Of a stretch of 15,309 nt of DNA, positions 8,581 to 15,309 are shown piece by piece. Source of the stretch: Cyclostephanos tholiformis (lineage: Eukaryota > Bacillariophyta > Thalassiosirophyceae > Thalassiosirales > Thalassiosiraceae); assembly GCA_036939975.1 (NCBI GenBank), contig JALLPB010001495.1, forward strand, positions 1 to 15,309, given 5' to 3'. A model generated the notes under the pieces. That model did not search any database. It was not told where the DNA came from and saw only the letters and a list, made by a program, of their open reading frames with translations. Each line of letters starts with the position of its first letter. Position 1 is the first letter of the stretch. The position numbers and the translations under genes were made by a program.

Positions 8581-10268
8581 CATGCCAGGGGACGCCCTGA
8601 CCTAAATTACAAGCCATTCCACCAAGAATATAGCAGTTCAGCCTCTAACAGATTGACCTAATGGATAAGTAAATATTAATAGTTTGGTGATCACGTGTCA
8701 ACAGAGAAAGACCAATGGCATCATAATCGTCAACAGTGGTTAAATCTCATTTTGTTTTAAAAGTTCCAATTTGAAAGTAAAGTCGCAGCCTTGAGAACCG
8801 CAATAACCCTCAAAATAGTGCTCAAAATAGTTGCCTGTGATGTTTTGTTATAGCCGTGCCTTATTGTCCTTTTCAGCAGTTGGAACGAATCATGCCTTTG
8901 ATGAACATCATAAACTGCGTTCTCATCTTGTTGAACGTTTTCAGGGTAGCAAACTTCTTGATGAAATAGTCCCACCTCTCGTTGTGACCCCGCCAATACG
9001 CTTGAGTGGCACGTTGATAATATATCCCTGCTAAGATAAAAGGGCTTTCCATATTGATAGATACAACAACTGTGGGGGGTGTCGAGCTGAATGACACCCC
9101 CCAGTCAATCAGTACTAATATTGTTTCTTGATGAAGAGCAAGGGTCAATTTAGCCTTCTCATTCTGGTAAGTATTCGACAGCTCCAAATAATAACCAACC
9201 AGCTCCAACAGAGCAGGCAACCTTTCCCCCGCTATCAACGCGGTCAAGATATGTTGAATTGAATTGAGGAAAGCAGTACCTGACTCCCCAAGTGACATGC
9301 TAGCATCAAATCCTAGTTAGAACATGTCCGCATGTTTGGCGGGGATCTGCGTGAGGCAATGTTAGTAGAGTAGTGAAGGTTAATTTGGCAGCTGCTCCAG
9401 AATTTGGTATCGCTTTGTTGAACACTATATGGCAGCCTTTCTTAAACGTGATCCAAGTGAAATACAACCGCCCGTCTTTATACCAATATTGAATGTTTAC
9501 AGAGGCCATTTTTCATTGTAAGCTGAAACATCTTGCATATGAAAAAATGCAACAACTTGGGCATTGCCTGATATGTAGCTTCCAAGATAGTGTTATAGAA
9601 TTTCATCAAAATACTGAGACTTTCATCCATTTCCTTCATCTCGAGCAAATCCTACTCTGATATAAGCTTAACCATATTCTTTGTCCCAACCAACATAAGG
9701 GGAACTTGGAAGGGGTATAATGATTCTGGTATCTCCTTGCCTAGGCAAGATAAGACTTCAAGGCAAAGGGTGTATGCTTCCATGAAGTGTTTGCAATCCA
9801 AACCATCTATGACACTCAAAGCACATTGTTAGCGAGCAATATGTAATCAGTCGAATGACTATCTCAACAATCTACAGGAATTGTACTCATTTTTAGCAAG
9901 CAATTAGTGAGCAGGTACCTTGTCTTCAATGCAATTGCATTGATGCGTCATTTCTTGTAAGATGGACTGCGCCTTCTCTGCATTACCACATGTGTAGCTA
10001 TATTTTGCCAAACTGAGATAAATTTGGAGACTCAGGTCATAATGGCTCTTCCAGTGTAGAAATCAACGATGCTGCGGGATCTGATCTGGCCACTGCCTTT
10101 GAACCTGACAACTCAAAGAATTTCGCAATGTCAATTCATAATTCAGTACTTTCTTCTGCTAGATTGTGAATGCCATGCTTGATCTGAACAACAAGATAGA
10201 ATATGAGGCTATCTGCACATTCCCCCTTGGTAATTGAATACAATATCATTCCGAGCCTGTAGTGGAAC
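8581..10268 (-). pseudogene. AAA-ATPase/TPR-type multidomain sensor gene fragment (MalT-like repeat region)
   Basis: Reading down the minus strand across frames gives an ordered set of segments: HYRLGMILYSITKGECADS, LVVQIKHGIHNLAEE, IAKFFELSGSKAVARSD, HYDLSLQIYLSLAKYSYTCG, MEAYTLCLEVLSCLGKEIPE, LLEMKEMDESLSILMKFYN, KMFQLTMKNGLCKHS, SLGESGTAFLNSIQHILTAL, GIYYQRATQAYWRGHNERWD, NWNF-stop-NKM and LLEAELLYS. This order matches the helical repeat part that follows the AAA domain in very large predicted ATPases fused to kinase, histidine-kinase or cyclase domains, abundant in diatoms. Such proteins are thought to be signalling ATPases. Several stops and frame changes, plus an in-frame break near 8740, make it a pseudogene, though some breaks may be introns. 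Both the ATPase N-terminus and the output domain are missing; copia LTRs abut both ends. Family assignment is from memory of sequence patterns. Confidence 0.65.
9872..9918 (-). other. Candidate 47-nt spliceosomal intron in the ATPase pseudogene
   Basis: On the minus strand, coding ending ...CNCIEDK is followed by GTACCTG, an internal CTAATTG branch-like word and CCTGTAG. Coding-like sequence (IVEIVIRLI) resumes after it. Without removal a TAA follows within a few codons. Short GT..AG introns like this are typical of compact eukaryotic genomes. One gene-level frame break nearby remains unexplained. Confidence 0.45.
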
Positions 10269-10597
10269 ACACGAAGGACTGCGAATGAACCAAGAGGACT
10301 TGGTGATCAATCAAGGCGGACGGGTTGGATTCGTAGTAGGATAAATGGTAGAGTAATAGAAAGACTTTGGTCGAATTGATGCTTTAGAAGATTTAGACGA
10401 TTTATGACCAGAGTAAAATGAGGAGGAAACCGCTCATACACGCGATTGTAAAACCTCCTGACAAGCAGAGCTCGAATAATAACTCAAGCNCAATAAGCTT
10501 AGAAGGTAGATTAGTGAAGGATTGTAATTTGAATCAAAGGATTGCAAAACGGCTGGATACGGGAGTAAACAGTTGAATAGGTCAGTCATACTCAACA
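10269..10597 (-). repeat. 3' LTR of the minus-strand copia element
   Basis: In the minus direction it begins TGTTGAGTATGACTGACC directly after the polypurine tract and ends ...CCTTCGTGT. It aligns over its length with the solo LTR at 13412-14007, apart from a block of roughly 270 bp present only in the latter. An ambiguous base (N) lies at 10490. The terminal TGTTGA is typical of copia LTRs; the opposite end GT rather than CA is unusual but matches in both copies. Confidence 0.75.
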
Positions 10598-10604
10598 CTC
10601 CCTC
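10598..10604 (-). promoter_or_regulatory. Polypurine tract of the minus-strand copia element
   Basis: Minus-strand gagggag immediately precedes the LTR start TGTTGAG, 14 bp after the pol stop codon at 10621-10619. Confidence 0.65.
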
Positions 10605-10618
10605 TCGAGCGATGTTTG

Positions 10619-11660
10619 TCACCATCCTTGAAGCAGGTTCCGAAGGAATTCGAAGGTGACCTGAGGAGGCATCTTAGTAAAGATGTCTCCCAGTTGAAGA
10701 TGTGTCTCGATGGGAACGACTTTGATTTTCTTCTCAATGATCTGCTCGCGAAACCAGATGGTTTTAATGGCATAGTGCTTGCTGCGAGGAGTGAACTGAG
10801 GAGGTGGAGTGGTTGCAAGAATAAGTGCGCCCGAATTGTCTTCATGAATAGTGACGTGCATGGTGCTGGAATTGGAGTCGTTGTCATCAGGATTCTTGAT
10901 ACCAACAGCAAAGCCAATTTCATCAACTAGAGAAATGATGGGCAACAGTTCGCGGCAACAACTTCCCAAGGCAATGATCTCTGCTTCCATGGTGGAGGTG
11001 GCTGTCTTGGTTTGAAGTTTGGATGTCCAATAGATGGGACAGCCTGCAACTGTGATGACATAGCCTGTGCGACTGCACACACAAACAGGGTCATTGTTGT
11101 CCTCATAACTGTAGAGACCAGCAAAATCAGCATCGGAGTAGGCATCAATACCAATTGTTGACATAGGTTTGATGATCATTCCATTGTCCTTGGTTTCAAT
11201 AAGGTAGCAGCTGATCTGTTTGATTGCAATTTCATGTGAATGCCTGGGATTGAACATGAATCAAGCCACTTGACTAACACTCTATGCTAGGTCAGGTCTG
11301 GAGTGTCCTTACAGGTATAAAAGCATTCCAATGACACTTACATGATTGAAAGTATCCTGCTCGGGTTTGTCATTCTCATCTTTTACAAGAGGTTTGCATT
11401 CAGCAGGAGGTCCCTGATCTGGTCCATGTCAAAGCCAAGCCCTTCAATGACCCCCTTGATTAGTCCCTCTTGAGCCATGTGGATGTGACTAGTGGTTTCA
11501 TTGTGATGGAGTTGAACCCTAAGAAACCAGCAGCATCACCTTCCTCCTTCAGTTCTACTTCTTCAGCATGGAGACATTCCCCAAATTTGTAGATGTATTC
11601 TTCTTTGGGGCTCCAGAATAGCAAGTCATTGACATAGACAATGCATATTACACTACACTA
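10619..11660 (-). pseudogene. pol: copia pol fragment: end of RT and RNase H
   Basis: The open part 11257-10619 gives HSHEIAIKQISCYL, then RNase H with AYSDADFAG, SRTGYVITVAGCPIYW and STMEAEIIALGSCCRE. The standard copia ending follows: VTIHEDNSGALILATT, PRSKHYAIKTIWFRE and LGDIFTKMPP. A TGA at 11263-11261 sits where an arginine is expected before FMFNPRHSHE, again fitting CGA to TGA. Upstream, after further stops and frame changes, VYVNDLLFWSPKEEYIYKFG (about 11640-11580) is the RT active-site strand. The canonical YVDD reads YVND, so the catalytic aspartate pair is lost. The gene is non-functional and truncated. Confidence 0.85.
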
Positions 11661-11666
11661 TTGACA

Positions 11667-12017
11667 ATGAAGAGGCATGGATCAAGTTGGGATTGCTTCG
11701 GGCCACATCACTCTAGCTTCTCAGTAAGATATAACCAAAAGGCGCATGAAGATTGTTGGAGACCATACAATGTTCATTTGAGCTTTAATAACCCCAATCA
11801 GTGCGATGTGGCCATCATTGCTTATTATAGCAATGACGAGGTAGTAGGTTACACTGAGGTGGAGGTGCATGCAAATGGCACCCTATTCCCTGGCACATAC
11901 CACTCTGCCCTTGCTGAAGATGAGATGACAATCTTGTTCTTGAGAGGAATAAGCAAGGTGTGCTTCAACAAGTGGCAATTTGAGGGTGTAATGACCATCA
12001 AGCTCTCCAAGTTGTGA
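11667..12017 (+). CDS. Hypothetical protein fragment, unknown family
   Basis: An open frame of 117 codons from an ATG at 11667 (a TTG at 11661 is unlikely as a start in a eukaryote). It reads like real protein: mixed composition, alternating hydrophobic strands (CDVAIIAYYSNDEVVGYTEV, MTILFLRGISKVCF, GVMTIKLSKL), no low complexity and no transmembrane segment. The pattern suggests a beta-rich domain, but I recognise no family. It starts right at the broken end of the copia fragment, so the N-terminus may be missing. GT and AG splice candidates follow the stop (12060-12085), and coding-like sequence continues downstream, so this may be one exon of a larger gene or remnant. Confidence 0.4.
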   Translation: MKRHGSSWDCFGPHHSSFSVRYNQKAHEDCWRPYNVHLSFNNPNQCDVAIIAYYSNDEVVGYTEVEVHANGTLFPGTYHSALAEDEMTILFLRGISKVCFNKWQFEGVMTIKLSKL

Positions 12018-12073
12018 GTTGTCCTCCCGCATTTTCGCCTATGATGATGCAGTTCAACAAGGTGTCCCCTGAT

Positions 12074-12498
12074 CCCTGACGCCAGGGGGACAGTACTGTG
12101 GGGTCCCCCAGGTGATCCATATCCAAAAAATGCACCAAGACCCCCTTGGTGTTGATCTTTATAGGTTCAAGATTCAAGGGCACCACCAGTATGACACCTT
12201 GGCACACTGCTGGGAGCAACTAGTGGTGCAGCATTTTCAAACACCGCCCCAATCAACAGCAGGGTCATTGACCTCTTTTGCATTGCATTGAAACAAGAGA
12301 GTCATTTCAGTGGCGACAGTCCTCCTCTTCCTCCCTCCTCGTCATTGCAAGAGCATCAGGAGGCAAGCAGTGGCATGCAATGATGCCAACATTTGTGTCC
12401 CATGCCCTTGTTGCATCATTATCAGCAAAGAGATGGAGCGTGGTGGAGAGGAGGACTACTATGACAATGGGAATAACAAGTATGATGGAAGTCTTTAG
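12074..12498 (+). pseudogene. Unassigned coding-like stretch, several frames
   Basis: Three plus-strand frames each look partly coding. 12091-12290 is open and reads LGVDLYRFKIQGHHQYDT and LAHCWEQLVVQHFQTPPQ. An overlapping frame (12225-12388) reads INSRVIDLFCIALKQESHFS then a Ser/Pro-rich run. A third (12310-12498) ends in a cysteine-rich and then acidic segment (CNDANICVPCPCC ... EEDYYDNGNN) before TAG at 12496-12498. This could be the continuation of the preceding hypothetical gene with introns or frameshifts. No family is recognised. AT-rich, 3'-UTR-like sequence follows (gcataaatttattc). Confidence 0.3.
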
Positions 12499-12655
12499 CT
12501 TTAACTTTTCTGCATAAATTTATTCTTAGTAACATCTTGTTTACTATCGTACCGTGCTACTCTCAGTGGGAATTTAGCAAAACAATGTCCAATTTTACAT
12601 AATAGATACCATAATTAGTACTTTTTATAAAATTTAGCGAGTACAGCTCACGGTT

Positions 12656-12754
12656 TGGGTAGTTGGTATAAAAAAATAACTCTAGTTTTTTTTGCCACGC
12701 AATGGCCAGGAATGCCTTCGCAGATAATAGAAATTATAATTGAGACTGGGGTCA
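12656..12754 (+). repeat. Direct repeat, copy 1
   Basis: It starts tgggtagttgg, runs through taactctagttttttttgcc, gcagataatagaaattataa and ends tgagactggggt. It matches 13138-13236 at roughly 85-90% by eye. The two copies are about 480 bp apart. Confidence 0.75.
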
Positions 12755-13040
12755 ACCTCAAACAAAATTTCATTGGCTGACCTGGTGAAACTCCCACTTG
12801 ACTTGCACGAGAAGGTTCCTCTGTGGCATGCACTGTGAAACCTGCATACATGGAGTGGCGCCAAGCTGGACTGAAGAATTTTTTTTGAAAATCCCCAGAG
12901 ACTGAGGTGACTACGCTTCCTTGGGATCTCCAATACACCAAAAAACCAGTTTGCAAGGTAAGTTCATGGTGAAATGGTGGGATGATAAAAGAGGCTACAG
13001 TAGGGTACCATGGTAGCAGATTTAAGGCCTGGGGTTCCAT
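12657..13040 (-). CDS. Hypothetical 130-codon open frame between direct repeats
   Basis: An uninterrupted minus-strand frame (TAA-free from 13040 to 12648) with segments HHELTLQTGFLVYWRSQGSV and SPAWRHSMYAGFTVHATEEP. Its last third lies inside direct-repeat copy 1. The equivalent part of copy 2 keeps the frame for about 30 codons (GIPCHCLAKKTRVIF), which could be chance given the short span. No family recognised. It may be a non-coding open frame in a repeat. Confidence 0.2.
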
Positions 13041-13137
13041 GCCAACGATGGTCTGGAGTTGAGATATTTTATGCTTGATAGTTTTAGGGTTGCATGCAGT
13101 GCCCCAATAGTTAGGGTTACAGCATGCACCAGGGGGG

Positions 13138-13236
13138 CTGGGTAGTTTGTCTAAAAAAAATAACTCTAGTTTTTTTTGCCAAGCAATGGCAAGGAATGCC
13201 TTTGCAGATAATAGAAATTATAATAGAGACCAGGGT
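13138..13236 (+). repeat. Direct repeat, copy 2
   Basis: Copy of 12656-12754. Its right end runs directly into the MITE-family fragment: the word tagagaccaggg at 13224 belongs to both. Copy 1 carries a diverged form of the same word (tgagactgggg), so the repeated segment already included the tip of the MITE. Confidence 0.75.
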
Positions 13237-13283
13237 TTAAGCAACAGACACTAAATCAATCTAATTAGTCAGAAAATTAAAAC
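13224..13283 (-). mobile_element. Fragment of the MITE-like family seen at 1900-2213
   Basis: The sequence tagagaccagggtttaagca, then acagacactaaatcaatcta and attagtcagaaaattaaaac, is the reverse complement of the right arm of the element near 2130-2206. By eye it is about 85% identical once one of the duplicated subterminal words in the first copy is skipped. The outer GTACCA tip and the other arm are absent. The orientation given is relative to 1900-2213. Confidence 0.65.
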
Positions 13284-13303
13284 TGTATGAATTAAATTCT
13301 GGC

Positions 13304-14697
13304 ATGTTGTATCTGGTTTCAGAAACCCTTGGCACGACCATTAAATTCACCACTCCTGAGCTTGAGAGTTTAGCTGAGGCCATTGAGGAAATTGTACCCA
13401 TTAGCAGTACTACATGAAGTACTGCAAATGAACCGTGAAGACTTGGTGATCAATCAAGACGGATAGGTTGGATTTGTAGTAGGATAATTAATAGAAGAGT
13501 TGAAAGACTTTGGTCAAATTGATGCTTTAAATGATTTATGACCAAAGTGAAAATGAGGAGGAAATTGCTCATACATGTGATTATAAAACCTCCTGACAAG
13601 CAGAGCTTGAATAATAACTAAAGCTGCACAATTAAAGAAGCAATTACAAATATTTCACATTAGTTGAAATATTCGAATTGATATACAGATATACAGTCAT
13701 GATGAATGGATAAAATGATACCAAGAAGATGCTATCAGTTGAGTTGATTTCTCAAATCAGGTGAATTGGTTGTTCAATTCAATTCAGTAGAAATGTATGG
13801 CATCAAAATTTGATTTTTTCTTTCCCATATCAGTTGAAACAACAGATGCTGTAGACACCATATGAGGGTCTATGCAACATCCAACTGAAAGTGGAATGAA
13901 TTGATACTCCCTCTGTTTAGTAATGAGGGGTGGCCTTATTGAATCAACCAAATGGAGCTGTTACAACTAGATGAGTAAATAGCTGAATAAGAAGGTCATA
14001 CTCAACAGTACTGAGTGGGACAGGGTTTGAGGTAAGCACAATTCTCACTATCCGGAGCTGAATAGAACCGCCAATTCTCTGAAACACAAATTTCAGAAGA
14101 TGGCAAGAACCAAAATCCCAACAGGTGAGCCTGAATGCCCGCCTCATGTTCGTACAGCAAAACAGGTGTATTATGTGATTTTAAAGGCAACAAATGGCTC
14201 AACAGGGGCAGGGTCCGACAATATTGATGATGAGAAAGGAGGAGCAAAGGTGGGGGCAAGCAAGGGAGGGCAGTGAGAGGATGATGGAAGTAGTTCCAAT
14301 GTGGAGAGTGGAGTTTTTGTAGATGACATTATTGTCATTAATTGTGGTGATTAAGGAGGTGGGACAAGCCTAGGAGTAGACCCTACAAACCTATTTGATG
14401 ATCTGGTGGCTAATGTCCTCAACAACATCAATGGTGCTTCATTTGGTGATGATGCTGGGACAGATGAGCTTGTTGTGGTAGTAGCCACAACAATCACTGC
14501 AGCATCCACCTGTTTTATGTCCAGTGGTGGAGGAAAATGGTCATCGAGTGGTGCATTGAGTGGGGTGGTGAGGAAGAAACAGCAGAAAACCAGAGCTTTG
14601 ACACAGCCATTGCGGATCCCCAGAAAGTCACCATCTAATTCTAATGCAAGTTATGCAGATGGCAAAGGAGATTGTGATCACTGTCACGCGCTTGGTC
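13304..14697 (+). pseudogene. SANT/Myb-like protein gene, split by a solo LTR
   Basis: Before the LTR the frame reads ATG 13304 ... FTTPELESLAEAIEEIVPIS. After it the same frame resumes EWDRV-stop-GKHNSHYPELNRTANSLKHKFQKMARTKIPTGEPECPPHVRTAK. An acidic and Ser/Gly-rich region follows, then a basic VRKKQQKTR ... LRIPRKSP segment near 14565-14630. The acidic helix, W-x-R-V, basic LKxKFQ helix and IPTGxPxCPP order is one I recall from SANT/Myb-like or trihelix-like DNA-binding proteins common in oomycetes and diatoms. Further in-frame stops lie at 14274 (TGA) and about 14352 (TAA). Removing the LTR and one target duplication (601 bp) rejoins the frame exactly. A splice acceptor (ctggtttcag, ending 13322) just before the conserved part means the true start may be in an upstream exon. 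Confidence 0.55.
13412..14007 (-). mobile_element. Solo LTR of the minus-strand copia family
   Basis: It is flanked by a 5-bp duplication, GTACT at 13407-13411 and at 14008-14012. In the minus direction it begins TGTTGAGTATGACC and ends ACTTCATGT. It aligns with the LTR at 10269-10597, but is 596 bp against 329 bp because of an additional internal block at about 13630-13905. Its own target duplication shows that it is an independent insertion rather than the missing 5' LTR of the element at 10269-11660. Solo LTRs arise by recombination between the two LTRs of one element. Confidence 0.8.
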
Positions 14698-14738
14698 ACA
14701 AACACACAAATCACAAAATTTGTGATTTGTGTTTTTGT
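14698..14738. repeat. Near-perfect 20-bp-arm hairpin
   Basis: Arms 14698-14717 and 14719-14738 pair at 19 of 20 positions around a single central base (14718). The core is caaatcacaaa / tttgtgatttg. It lies at the end of the SANT/Myb-like pseudogene and explains the odd Cys/His-rich translation there. Confidence 0.85.
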
Positions 14739-14772
14739 AACACACAATAATTTTGGGATTGCTCTGTACAAG

Positions 14773-14845
14773 CTAATATCGAATATCGGTAAGTTTGAAG
14801 TTACATACGTAGCCATGTCGTAACTTCGAAGTTGCGGGTTCATTC
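14773..14845. repeat. Degenerate foldback unit
   Basis: It contains ctaatatcgaatatcgg and gtaacttcgaagttgcggg (14820-14838), the same words that build the foldback units at 14901-15077, but more diverged. It appears to be an older copy. Confidence 0.5.
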
Positions 14846-14900
14846 ATGAACGTATTTCTGACATTATGGGAAAAGTAGTCATTTTGTAAGGTGTAAGGGT

Positions 14901-15077
14901 CATATTCGATATTAGATGGCAGGGGCTTTCCGTAACTTCGAAGTTATGGGTTACTCCTGCCATGTAATATCAAATATACGGCATTTTCCATATTCAAAAT
15001 TAGATGGCTGGTTTCCCCGTAACTTCAAAGTTACGGAAAGCCCCTGCCATCTAATATCGAATATGGAAAATGCCGTA
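14901..15077. repeat. Foldback (long inverted-repeat) element, two nested palindromes
   Basis: Arm 14901-14949 and arm 15016-15064 are inverted copies with about three mismatches in 50. Within this, 14976-15077 is itself a near palindrome whose 20-bp ends (starting atacggcattttcc) pair perfectly, centred on cgtaacttcaaagttacg (15018-15035). The left half (14901-14975) is a second, less perfect palindrome centred on gtaacttcgaagttat. Either could extrude as a cruciform or produce a hairpin transcript. It is non-coding, MITE-like or foldback-like, with no target duplication identified. Confidence 0.8.
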
Positions 15078-15196
15078 TCCCTGCAAACAATCCTAACTTC
15101 TTCACTAATCCCTGCAAACAATCCTGACTTCTTCACTAATCCCTGCAAACAATCCTAATTTCTTCACTAATCCCTGCAAACAATCCTAACTTCTTA
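15078..15196 (+). repeat. 31-bp tandem repeat, about 3.8 copies
   Basis: The unit starts tccctgcaaacaatcctaac and ends ttcttcactaa. Copies are at 15078-15108, 15109-15139, 15140-15170 and 15171-15195 (partial). The full copies differ at one or two positions. The array begins immediately after the foldback element. A 31-bp period is not a multiple of three and there are no unique spacers, so it is a minisatellite, neither coding nor CRISPR. Confidence 0.9.
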
Positions 15197-15307
15197 ACCA
15201 TGATTCCCTCCAAGTTTTTTGACACCATACCTTGCCTCATCCTCCGCAGTTACTATTGCATGCACACCCACTGTGGCAGCTGAGTTTGTTCCTCCTGCAT
15301 CCACAAT
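15194..15307 (-). CDS. Open frame fragment at right edge, unknown
   Basis: On the minus strand 37 codons are open from the window edge to TAA 15196-15194 (starting VDAGGTNSAATVGVHAIVTA). The composition is protein-like, but the piece is too short to assign and the opposite strand is also partly open. It may be the 3' end of a gene lying outside the window. Confidence 0.2.
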   Translation of the reverse strand: MVDAGGTNSAATVGVHAIVTAEDEARYGVKKLGGNHG

Positions 15308-15309
15308 TG

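Larger units (their letters stand above)
10269..11660 (-). mobile_element. Second Ty1/copia element, 3' fragment
   Basis: Minus-strand order: end of RT (11640 downward), RNase H, stop, polypurine tract, LTR. Homology stops abruptly near 11660, just before the RT YVDD region, so gag, protease, integrase and most of RT are gone. The LTR abuts the ATPase pseudogene at 10268. The flank there is ggaac, the likely copy of a 5-bp target duplication whose partner is not in the window at an element end. Its RNase H differs clearly from that of the plus-strand element, so this is a separate lineage. Confidence 0.85.

Noticed and set aside
13910..13925. ctccctctgttt as a Stowaway MITE end signature
   Set aside because: No matching inverted end or TA duplication is found nearby, and a short match in an AT-rich LTR is weak evidence.
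13412..14007. 5' LTR partner of the minus-strand copia element, giving one element from 10269 to 14007
   Set aside because: It has its own 5-bp target duplication inside a gene whose frame rejoins on removal, and the sequence between the LTRs is not copia internal sequence beyond about 11660.
14100..14130. Translation beginning MARTK, like the histone H3 N-terminus
   Set aside because: Only the first five residues agree. The frame is open upstream and the following residues (IPTGEPECPP) fit the SANT/Myb-like family instead.
14670..14750. Cys/His-rich stretch resembling a zinc finger at the end of the plus-strand frame
   Set aside because: It is the translation of a near-perfect DNA hairpin (14698-14738), whose symmetry produces the repeated Cys/His pattern.
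15078..15196. Possible CRISPR array
   Set aside because: The 31-bp units are head-to-tail with no unique spacers, and the genome is eukaryotic.

Overview
The window looks like nuclear DNA of a stramenopile, most probably a diatom. It has eukaryotic gene texture: GT..AG intron candidates, AT-rich spacers and no operons or Shine-Dalgarno sites. It carries two lineages of Ty1/copia retrotransposon, a DDE transposase of a kind I associate with diatoms and oomycetes, a decayed AAA-ATPase/TPR-type sensor gene and a decayed SANT/Myb-like gene. These assignments come from reading translations and recalled family patterns; no database search was possible. No viral, plasmid, CRISPR or tRNA/rRNA feature was seen.

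Layout. (1) 1-784, minus: the uninterrupted 5' part of a DDE transposase gene that runs off the left edge. Its upstream spacer is AT-rich and holds a cluster of TAACTG-type sites (891-1030). (2) 1482-1703, minus: a glycine-rich exon-like remnant. (3) 1900-2213: a 314-bp MITE-like element with 29-bp terminal inverted repeats. (4) 2214-8580, plus: a copia element with gag, protease, integrase, reverse transcriptase, RNase H, polypurine tract and 3' LTR. It is broken by frameshifts and stops and has no 5' LTR. (5) 8581-10268, minus: a fragment of a large ATPase/TPR sensor gene, cut at both ends by copia LTRs. (6) 10269-11660, minus: the 3' end of a second, different copia element (LTR, polypurine tract, RNase H, end of RT). 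(7) 11661-13230: unassigned coding-like stretches and a pair of ~98-bp direct repeats about 480 bp apart. (8) 13224-13283: a fragment of the same MITE family as item 3. (9) 13304 to about 14690, plus: a SANT/Myb-like pseudogene split by a solo LTR (13412-14007) of the item-6 family, with a 5-bp target duplication. (10) 14698-15196: hairpins, a foldback element and a 31-bp tandem repeat.

Almost nothing here is a working gene set. The window is a nested graveyard of transposons inserted into host gene fragments. The left-edge transposase is the only long protein frame without visible damage. Where the original codon of a premature stop can be judged from family consensus, it fits a C-to-T change (CGA to TGA, CAG to TAG, CAA to TAA), which suggests decay by cytosine deamination.
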